Source: JAHEJV01 sp964653555 (GTDB taxonomy: Bacteria > Myxococcota_A > UBA9160 > SMWR01). From it: a stretch of DNA of 12,134 bases. The position numbers and the translations under genes were made by a program. Shown in pieces: positions 6,955 through 12,134 of this stretch. A model generated the notes under the pieces. It searched no databases. It was not told the DNA's origin and saw nothing but the letters and a program-made list of their open reading frames with translations. Each line of letters opens with the position of its first letter. Position 1 is the stretch's first letter. Where the stretch lies: contig CAZZFT010000153.1 in the NCBI GenBank assembly GCA_964653555.1, forward strand, positions 1 to 12,134, written 5' to 3'.

Positions 6955-9485
6955 TCCTTCGACCCCCCCTCCTTGTCCTTTTCCTTCTCCTCGTCCTCGA
7001 GCACGAGGATCGAGGGCGTGAGGCCATGGGAGCGGCGAACCGCCTCGCCGACCGCGTTGGCATCCTGGACCGTGTCGTAGGGACCCAGATCGATCTCGTA
7101 GATCACGCTGTCGCCGACCTGCGTCGAGACGAGCGTTCCGTCGTGTCCCGAGTCGATCAGGTCGGTGAGCAGTTTGGCCGCCGCGTCCGGGTCGCCCATG
7201 ACCGCCGCCTGGAGCACGTAGCGGGCCTCGCCGTGCCCTTCCTTCGCCTTCTGCGCGCGCTGCTCGGCGCGGATCCGCTCGATCTCGGTCAGCCGCTCGT
7301 TCGGGTAGCGGACGCGATGGGAGGCCAGACGCTCTCGGACCGGCTTGTCGTAGTGCTTCGGGATGTAGGGGAGGCCCTCCGCCTCGGCCAAGGCAAGCCG
7401 CTGGGCCTCTACCTCGAGCTCCTCGTCGCTGAGCTCGACGGAGCGACCCGAGCGCTCGCGGAATTCCTCGCGGCGCCGGATCGTGTCGCTCTCCAGGTCG
7501 AGCGGCGTGCGCACGATTCGCGGCGTCAGGAACACGAGCAGATTGGTCTTGCGCTTCTCGGTGCTTATCGATTTGAACATCCAGCCGAGAATCGGAATGT
7601 CGCCCAGCCAGGGCACCTTGGTCTCGTCGTCGGTGAGCTGGTCGCCGAGCAGCCCGCCGATCACCACCGTCTCGCCGTCCCGCACCACCACCGTGTTCTC
7701 GACCCGGCGGTTCGAGAGCGCGACACCCACGTCCTGGGGGTTTCCCACGCCGCTCTGCAGGGCGCTGTTGATCGCGGTGATCTCTTGGAAGATCTCGAGC
7801 CGCAGGCTGTCGCCCTCGGTGATCTGGGGGGTCACGCGCAGCGTCACACCGATGTCCTGGCGCTCGACGTTCACCGAGGTGTTGAGGCCGGTCTCCAGAC
7901 CCGCCGCCGACTCGACGCGGCTGCTGATGATCGGGATGTTGTCGCCGACGCGGATCTCCGCCTCCTCGTTGTCCGAGGTGAGGATGTGGGGGGCCGACAC
8001 GATGTTGATGTCGCCATTCTGCGCCGACAGGTTGATGATGGTATCGATCACCGTGCCGCTGCCGGTGGGGTTGCCATTGGCGTCGACGTTGTTGCGCGTG
8101 TCCTTGAGGAACTGGCTGATCAGCGGTCCGGTCGAGGTCACCGGAACGCCGGTCGCCGCGCCGGCCGCCGAGGTGGCCGTGGCGACCAGGAAATTGGTGT
8201 CGCCGTTGATGATGCGCAGGAGCCCGGAGAAGCCGATGTCCTCGGCGTTGTTGACCGTCAGCTCCATGATCAGCGCCTCGACCGACACCTGAGGCCGCTC
8301 GACGTCGAGCTTCTCGATCACCTGGGCGAGGGTGTTGAAGCCCTCCTGGGTGGCCTGGATGATCAGCGAGTTGGTGGCGGGGTCGGCGGTCACGCTGATT
8401 CCGCCCTCGAGGCTGGTGACCGCGCTGCGGATCGCGGTCGCGACCGGCGTGGTGCCTCCGGCCGAGGAGGTCGAGCTGCTCACCGGGGAGGAGCTCCGCC
8501 CGCTCCCGCCGAGCAGGCCCGAGAGGGTATCGGCGAGGTCCTCGGCGCTGGCGTTGTTGAGGTAGTAGACGTGGATGCGGCCGCCCCCGACGACGGGCAC
8601 GTCGAGCTTCGCGATCAGCCGGCGAACCTCCTCCAGCTGGGCCCGCGGCGCGAGCACGAGCAGCGAGTTGGTGCGCTCGTCGGTCAGGATTCGCACGGGC
8701 GGCTTCGCGGCGTTGACGGTCTCGTTCGGCTGGGCGCCGGCGCGCCGGCGCGTTGCGCGGCGCGTCGTCGCCGCGCTCTGGGTCACCTCGGCGCCATAGA
8801 TCTCGGACACCTGGTCGGCCAGCGTGGTGGCGTCGGCGTACTCGACGTTGATGACGGCGAGCTCCTCCTTGTAGGTCTCCACGTCGATCGATTCGAGAAT
8901 CGCGATCAGGCGGCGGATGTTGGAGGCCGACTCGGTCAGGATCACCGTGTTGGTCGGCGCATAGGCGGCCATCGCCGCGTCCTTCGAGACCAGCGGCTTG
9001 AGCGTCTCGACGATCGAGTCCGCGTCGATGTAGTTGAGCGGGATCAGGCGGGTGACGAAGCGATCGCGGTTGGGCGGGCGCCGCGAGCTCTTTACCGTCT
9101 CGATGCTGGATTCCTTCGCCTCCCGGACCGGGATCACCTTGATCGCGCCCCCGGGAGTCGTGACCGTCGTGAAGCCCTTCACCTGGAGAACCGACTCGAA
9201 GACGGCGTAGGCCTGCTCCACGGGAATCGGCTCCGGGGACACGATCGTCACACGTCCGCGCACTCGGTCGTCGTAGATGAAGTTGCGGTTGGTGGCGCGC
9301 GCGATGGTCTCGATCACCTGGGCCAGCTCGGCGTCGGCGAAGTCCATCGTGACCATCGCCTGCCCGTTCTCCTGCCCGCTCTCTTCCTGGCCGTAGGCGG
9401 CCAGCGCGGCGAGCCCGCACAGCAGGGCCGCGAGCGCTCCCGCCCGCCAGCTCGCGGCGCGCCTGCGGCGAACCGACTCAATCAT
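6951..9485 (-). CDS. gspD: T2SS outer-membrane secretin GspD with C-terminal SPOR-like domain
   Basis: GspD forms the outer-membrane channel for folded exoproteins. The product is 844 residues, longer than the usual 650-700. A basic start and hydrophobic stretch (about 15-31) make a Sec signal peptide, probably cut near AYG/QEE. Periplasmic domains follow: N0 (about 43-120), N1 (142-205), N2 (207-295, with an Arg-rich insertion at 242-249) and N3 (303-395, with a Ser/Gly-rich loop at 326-343). The secretin domain (about 400-660) shows APHILTSDNEEAEIRVG and the hallmark VPWLGDIPILGWMF (624-637). The C-terminus does not look like a standard S domain: a charged helical linker (665-750) leads to a SPOR-like domain (755-828: YVLQAA, a Leu-rich helix, YEIDLGPY) and an acidic Lys/Glu end. 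The ATG at 9485 overlaps gspC by 8 bases and lacks a strong ribosome site, so it is probably coupled to gspC. Confidence 0.97.
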   Translation of the reverse strand: MIESVRRRRAASWRAGALAALLCGLAALAAYGQEESGQENGQAMVTMDFADAELAQVIETIARATNRNFIYDDRVRGRVTIVSPEPIPVEQAYAVFESVLQVKGFTTVTTPGGAIKVIPVREAKESSIETVKSSRRPPNRDRFVTRLIPLNYIDADSIVETLKPLVSKDAAMAAYAPTNTVILTESASNIRRLIAILESIDVETYKEELAVINVEYADATTLADQVSEIYGAEVTQSAATTRRATRRRAGAQPNETVNAAKPPVRILTDERTNSLLVLAPRAQLEEVRRLIAKLDVPVVGGGRIHVYYLNNASAEDLADTLSGLLGGSGRSSSPVSSSTSSAGGTTPVATAIRSAVTSLEGGISVTADPATNSLIIQATQEGFNTLAQVIEKLDVERPQVSVEALIMELTVNNAEDIGFSGLLRIINGDTNFLVATATSAAGAATGVPVTSTGPLISQFLKDTRNNVDANGNPTGSGTVIDTIINLSAQNGDINIVSAPHILTSDNEEAEIRVGDNIPIISSRVESAAGLETGLNTSVNVERQDIGVTLRVTPQITEGDSLRLEIFQEITAINSALQSGVGNPQDVGVALSNRRVENTVVVRDGETVVIGGLLGDQLTDDETKVPWLGDIPILGWMFKSISTEKRKTNLLVFLTPRIVRTPLDLESDTIRRREEFRERSGRSVELSDEELEVEAQRLALAEAEGLPYIPKHYDKPVRERLASHRVRYPNERLTEIERIRAEQRAQKAKEGHGEARYVLQAAVMGDPDAAAKLLTDLIDSGHDGTLVSTQVGDSVIYEIDLGPYDTVQDANAVGEAVRRSHGLTPSILVLEDEEKEKDKEGGSKE
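6963..6974 (-). promoter_or_regulatory. gspE ribosome-binding site inside the end of gspD, with a run of seven G
   Basis: On the coding strand AAGGAGG (6974-6968) runs into a seven-G tract (6969-6963), giving a long purine stretch 8-13 bases before the gspE ATG. It supports the chosen gspE start. The same G run lies in phase with gspD codons as G-GGG-GGG. Confidence 0.6.
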
Positions 9486-10341
9486 GGACGGCTCGGCTGC
9501 GGGTCCAGGGCTGTCCGTTCGCCCCCAGACCGGAGAGTTCGATCCTGTCGGTGTCCCCGAGTTCCTGGAGAGCCCGCGCGCTGTCCTCCGGCGAGGAGAT
9601 CGGGATCCCGTTGAACTCCGTGATCACGTCGCCCTCCTGCATCCCGATCTCTTCGAACAGGCTGCCCGGCTTGATGCCGCTCACCTGGAGCCCGACCATC
9701 TCGCCGTCCTCGAACTTTGGCAGGACGCGCGCCTGGGAGAGGAGATCCGACGGATCGCGGATCGTGTCGCGGATCTGGTCGCGCGACAGGGAGACGTCGG
9801 AGCGGCGCCGGACGGTGCGCTGGGGCCGCACGGGTGCGGCGGCGCGAACGATCGCAGGTGTGCCGACGGTCTCCTCGTCGAGGGTGAGCTCCCGGGGTGC
9901 GCCGTTCTCGGTGAGCACGACGCGGCGTCGCTCGATCCGGGTGACCAGGGCCTTGCCCTTGATCTGGTCGCCGATTCCGACCACGAGGGTCTCATTCTTC
10001 TCCCGGTCCTGGAGGGTGGCGCGGGAAAGCACCGGATCGCTGGCCGCGAAGGTTCCGAGCAGGGTCACCGGGAGCCGCGACTTCTCCAGGTCCTCGGGCT
10101 CCGGAGTCGAAGACGGCTCCGGGTTGAGCGTGCTCGAGTTGAACAGGTTACGGGTGAGGATGATCTGGCGGTCGGCCCAGGTGCGCGAATGCGCCGGCTC
10201 CGCCGTCGCGACCGGGACCGAGGCCTCCGGCGACGCGGACAGCAGGGTCGCGGCGATGATCTGGTTCGCCGTGTCGGCGGCGAGGAAGCACGCCACCGCG
10301 AACAAGATCCCGTTCGCCGTCCAGGTCAGCACAGATCCCAT
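9478..10341 (-). CDS. gspC: T2SS inner-membrane clamp protein GspC with PDZ domain
   Basis: GspC anchors in the inner membrane and binds the N0 domain of GspD, coupling both membranes and helping choose substrates. The product is 287 residues. A short cytoplasmic start is followed by one transmembrane helix (about 8-34). The homology region (about 53-155) has RNLFNSS, then LPVTLLGTFAASDPVLSRATL (90-110) and the strands GIGDQIKGKALVTRIERRRVVL, the standard GspC pattern. A basic Pro/Arg linker (170-180) leads to a C-terminal PDZ domain (about 198-280) with SGIKPGSLFEEIGMQEGDVITEFNGIPI (from 221). ATG at 10341 is chosen because the open frame further upstream runs through the promoter, has no other good start codon near, and would put 111 residues before the membrane helix. 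The ribosome site is weak (purine-rich GGGAGCAAGCGAG, 8-20 bases upstream). It is the first gene of the operon. Confidence 0.95.
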   Translation of the reverse strand: MGSVLTWTANGILFAVACFLAADTANQIIAATLLSASPEASVPVATAEPAHSRTWADRQIILTRNLFNSSTLNPEPSSTPEPEDLEKSRLPVTLLGTFAASDPVLSRATLQDREKNETLVVGIGDQIKGKALVTRIERRRVVLTENGAPRELTLDEETVGTPAIVRAAAPVRPQRTVRRRSDVSLSRDQIRDTIRDPSDLLSQARVLPKFEDGEMVGLQVSGIKPGSLFEEIGMQEGDVITEFNGIPISSPEDSARALQELGDTDRIELSGLGANGQPWTRSRAVHD

Positions 10342-10415
10342 CGTCGTAGCTCGCTTGCTCCCGCGCTCGACCGCATGGGTGATGACGCCGCCCCGTCCTG
10401 GCAACAGAACGGCGG

Positions 10416-10445
10416 AGTATACCCGCGTGTCGTCCCGACGCTCAA
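10416..10445 (-). promoter_or_regulatory. Sigma70-type promoter for the gspC-L operon
   Basis: On the minus strand TTGAGC (10445-10440, 4 of 6 to TTGACA) is followed after 18 bases by TATACT (10421-10416, 5 of 6 to TATAAT). It stands out in this GC-rich DNA. Transcription would start near 10409 and give a leader of about 70 bases to the gspC ATG. No other hexamer pair of this quality was seen upstream of the operon. Confidence 0.65.
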
Positions 10446-10447
10446 GG

Positions 10448-10472
10448 TTATCTCGTGATTCCAAATAGTTAG
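10448..10472 (-). promoter_or_regulatory. AT-rich tract upstream of the gspC promoter (UP-element-like)
   Basis: A short AT-rich island begins 3 bases upstream of the -35 hexamer of the gspC promoter and is the least GC-rich piece of the intergenic region. By position and composition it could be an UP element contacted by the RNA polymerase alpha subunit, or the site of a regulator. No inverted repeat is seen in it. Confidence 0.35.
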
Positions 10473-10503
10473 GGGGTCGAGGGGACGTATCGGCGGGTCG
10501 TCC

Positions 10504-10532
10504 TTGCCGCCTTATGACGCCTCGCACAAAAT
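10504..10532 (+). promoter_or_regulatory. Candidate dnaK promoter, distal
   Basis: TTGCCG (10504-10509) and CAAAAT (10527-10532) are each 4 of 6 to the sigma70 consensus with an ideal 17-base spacer. The start would lie near 10539, leaving a leader of about 160 bases. The -35 reads CCTTGCCG, partly like the CTTGAA of heat-shock promoters, but the matching C-rich -10 is not at the right distance. Confidence 0.35.
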
Positions 10533-10590
10533 CGGCGTTCGGCGAGCCCCACGGGGGACTGCGAGGCGCGTGCGCGCTCCTCTCACGTCG

Positions 10591-10624
10591 CCCCGTTGAC
10601 ACCGGGGGGCGCGCGACCAGCTTT
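10591..10624 (+). promoter_or_regulatory. Candidate dnaK promoter, proximal, with inverted repeat around the -35
   Basis: A perfect TTGACA (10596-10601) is followed after 17 bases by AGCTTT (10619-10624), a poor -10. The -35 sits in the 7-base centre of an inverted repeat, CCCCG (10591-10595) and CGGGG (10603-10607). This could be an operator that covers the -35, or a chance GC palindrome. The weak -10 could suit an activated or alternative-sigma promoter. Confidence 0.3.
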
Positions 10625-10697
10625 GCGCGTCGCTCCGCCGGACTCGTCGCCGGCAGCGAACCACCAGCGAGCAACGGGAGCTCGAGAGAGGCACTTC

Positions 10698-12134
10698 ATG
10701 GCACAGGGCAAGGTGATCGGCATCGACCTGGGGACGACCAACTCGGTCGTCGCGGTGATGGAGGGGGGTCAGCCCACCGTCATCGCCAACGAGGAGGGCG
10801 GTCGCACGACGCCCTCGATCGTCGGCTTCACGGACGAGGGCGAACGCCTGGTGGGTGCCATCGCGAAGCGCCAGGCCGTGACCAATCCCAAGGGCACCAT
10901 CTACTCGATCAAGCGCTTCATGGGGCGCCGGCTCGAGGAGGTGCCGGAGGAGATCAGTCTGGTGCCCTACGACGTGGTCAAGGGCCGGGAGGGCATGGCC
11001 GCGGTGCGCGTGGCGGGCAAGGAGTACACGCCGCCGGAGATCTCCGCGATGGTGCTCCAGAAGCTCAAGGGTGCGGCCGAGGCCTACCTCGGGCAGCCGG
11101 TCAGCGGCGCGGTCATCACCGTTCCCGCCTACTTCAACGACGCCCAGCGCCAGGCGACCAAGGATGCGGGGAAGATCGCCGGTCTCGACGTCAAGCGGAT
11201 CATCAACGAGCCCACGGCCGCTGCGCTCGCCTACGGACTCGACAAGCAGCACGACGAGAAGATCGCGGTCTACGACTTCGGCGGCGGCACCTTCGACATC
11301 TCGATCCTCGAGGTGGGTGAGAACGTCGTGGAGGTGAAGGCCACCAACGGCGACACGCACCTGGGAGGCGACAACTTCGATCAGCGCATCATCGAGTACC
11401 TGATTGCCGAGTTCAAGAAGGACCAGGGAGTCGACCTGTCGAAGGATTCGATGGCTGTGCAGCGGCTGCGCGAGGCGGCGGAGAAGGCGAAGATCGAGCT
11501 CTCGACCGCCTCCTCCACGGACATCAATCTGCCCTACATCACGGCCGACCAGAGTGGTCCGAAGCACCTGGCGCTCAAGCTGACGCGTTCCAAGTTCGAG
11601 CAGCTGGTCGAAGCCCTGGTCGAGCGCAGCCTCGGCCCCTGCCGCCAGGCGCTGGCGGACGCGGGCTACAGCGCCTCCGACATCCAGGAGGTAGTCCTGG
11701 TCGGCGGCAGCACCCGGATCCCGATGGTCCAGGAGAAGGTGAAGGCGCTGTTCGGGCGCGAGCCCAACCGGACCGTGAACCCGGACGAGGTGGTCGCGAT
11801 CGGTGCGGCCGTCCAGGGCGGCGTCCTGGCTGGCGACGTGAAGGACGTCCTGCTGCTCGACGTGACGCCGCTCTCCCTCGGCATCGAGACGCTGGGCGGT
11901 GTGATGACCAAGCTGATCGAGAAGAACACCACGATCCCCACCAAACGCAGCCAGGTGTTCTCCACCGCGGCGGACAGCCAGCCGCAGGTCGAGATCCACG
12001 TGCTCCAGGGCGAGCGCGAGATGGCGAGCGACAACCGCACGATCGGGCGTTTCATCCTGGACGGGATTCCGCCCGCGCCGCGCGGCGTACCCCAGATCGA
12101 GGTGACCTTCGACATCGACGCCAACGGCATCCTG
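10698..12134 (+). CDS. dnaK: Molecular chaperone DnaK (Hsp70), 3' end cut off by window edge
   Basis: DnaK is the ATP-driven Hsp70 chaperone of the cytoplasm, working with DnaJ and GrpE. The window holds 479 codons of about 620-650. The nucleotide-binding domain shows IGIDLGTTNS (7-16), VPAYFNDAQRQATKDAG (142-158), INEPTAAALAYG (169-180), VYDFGGGTFDIS (191-202), LGGDNFD (222-228) and VLVGGSTRIP (333-342). The interdomain linker DVLLLDVTPLSLGIETLGG (383-401) and the start of the substrate-binding domain (HVLQGERE, 434-441) follow. The long insertion around 75-110 and full linker are typical of DnaK rather than HscA. The Cys after NS in E. coli DnaK (C15) is Val here. ATG at 10698 has GAGAGAGG about 6 bases upstream and the protein starts as in other DnaKs. 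No grpE lies before it; dnaJ could follow beyond the edge. Confidence 0.98.
   Translation, partial: MAQGKVIGIDLGTTNSVVAVMEGGQPTVIANEEGGRTTPSIVGFTDEGERLVGAIAKRQAVTNPKGTIYSIKRFMGRRLEEVPEEISLVPYDVVKGREGMAAVRVAGKEYTPPEISAMVLQKLKGAAEAYLGQPVSGAVITVPAYFNDAQRQATKDAGKIAGLDVKRIINEPTAAALAYGLDKQHDEKIAVYDFGGGTFDISILEVGENVVEVKATNGDTHLGGDNFDQRIIEYLIAEFKKDQGVDLSKDSMAVQRLREAAEKAKIELSTASSTDINLPYITADQSGPKHLALKLTRSKFEQLVEALVERSLGPCRQALADAGYSASDIQEVVLVGGSTRIPMVQEKVKALFGREPNRTVNPDEVVAIGAAVQGGVLAGDVKDVLLLDVTPLSLGIETLGGVMTKLIEKNTTIPTKRSQVFSTAADSQPQVEIHVLQGEREMASDNRTIGRFILDGIPPAPRGVPQIEVTFDIDANGIL

Larger units (their letters stand above)
10342..10697. other. Divergent intergenic region between gspC and dnaK
   Basis: These 356 bases separate the secretion operon from dnaK, which point away from each other. 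They hold the gspC promoter and its AT-rich upstream tract on the left, and two weaker promoter candidates and a small inverted repeat for dnaK on the right. I see no CIRCE repeat, no convincing sigma32 promoter, no RNA gene and no credible short coding region. Since transcription leaves in both directions, no terminator is expected here. Confidence 0.8.

Noticed and set aside
6955..9420. Open frame in phase with gspE that continues upstream through most of gspD, as if GspE had a very large N-terminal part.
   Set aside because: The upstream part is Arg/Pro/Gly-rich and domain-free, and overlaps the real secretin reading frame. The ATG at 6954 gives a normal GspE.
9390..9485. Lipoprotein signal in GspD because of the Cys in its signal peptide (LLCG).
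   Set aside because: The residue before the Cys is Leu, not Gly, Ala or Ser, and the Cys is in the middle of the hydrophobic core. An ordinary signal peptidase I site follows.
7026..9614. An 862-codon open frame on the plus strand opposite gspD.
   Set aside because: Its composition is rich in Arg, Gly, Asp, His and Val with no recognisable domain, as expected from the mirror of GC-rich codons. The minus strand has all secretin domains.
10342..10674. A longer gspC with 111 more N-terminal residues.
   Set aside because: The extra part lies over the promoter, is low-complexity and basic, and would put an odd long cytoplasmic tail before the membrane helix.
10473..10697. CIRCE repeat or sigma32 promoter before dnaK.
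   Set aside because: I looked for TTAGCACTC with its inverted partner and for CTTGAA with a C-rich -10 at the right distance. Neither is present.
10512..11999. A 495-codon open frame on the minus strand across dnaK.
   Set aside because: It is the mirror frame of dnaK. Frames antisense to dnaK are a known source of false 'NAD-specific glutamate dehydrogenase' annotations, and this one has the same His/Asp/Leu/Arg-rich character. The plus strand encodes an unmistakable DnaK.
1..12134. Mobile elements, attachment sites, tRNA or rRNA genes, CRISPR arrays.
   Set aside because: No transposase-like protein, no long direct or inverted repeats, no repeat-spacer pattern and no tRNA-like sequence were seen. 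Codon style is even across the window.

Overview
The window is GC-rich, tightly packed bacterial DNA. It holds a nearly complete type II secretion system (T2SS, general secretory pathway) operon on the minus strand and, diverging from it, the first 479 codons of a dnaK chaperone gene on the plus strand. The T2SS itself implies a didermic Gram-negative host. The GC-rich composition, the full C-to-L gene order and a PilM-like GspL start would suit a deltaproteobacterial or myxobacterial lineage, but this is a guess from style and not a phylogenetic result.

Layout from right to left, in the direction of T2SS transcription: a 356-base divergent intergenic region (10342-10697) carries a good sigma70-type promoter for the secretion operon and weaker candidate promoters for dnaK. 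Then come gspC (inner-membrane clamp with PDZ), gspD (outer-membrane secretin), gspE (ATPase), gspF (inner-membrane platform), gspG (major pseudopilin), gspH, gspI, gspJ and gspK (minor pseudopilins) and the start of gspL, cut by the left edge. Neighbouring genes overlap or lie within 13 bases of each other. The one exception is a 67-base gap before gspG, which contains a small hairpin and a tandem repeat. Five of the ten genes start with GTG. No mobile element, RNA gene or CRISPR array was seen.

How the genes work together: GspE hydrolyses ATP in the cytoplasm and, through GspL and GspF, drives assembly of a pseudopilus made mostly of GspG, with H, I, J and K at the tip. The pseudopilus pushes folded periplasmic proteins through the GspD channel, and GspC links the inner-membrane platform to GspD. 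All five pseudopilins have the prepilin peptidase signal, but no peptidase gene (gspO/pilD) is inside the window.

Most of this is an ordinary T2SS. The points most worth a second look are a SPOR-like (peptidoglycan-binding type) domain at the C-terminus of the secretin, an MshEN-type c-di-GMP-binding module in GspE whose first half is degenerate, an unusual C-terminal extension with a lone cysteine pair on GspJ, and the head-to-head arrangement with a dnaK that has no grpE before it.
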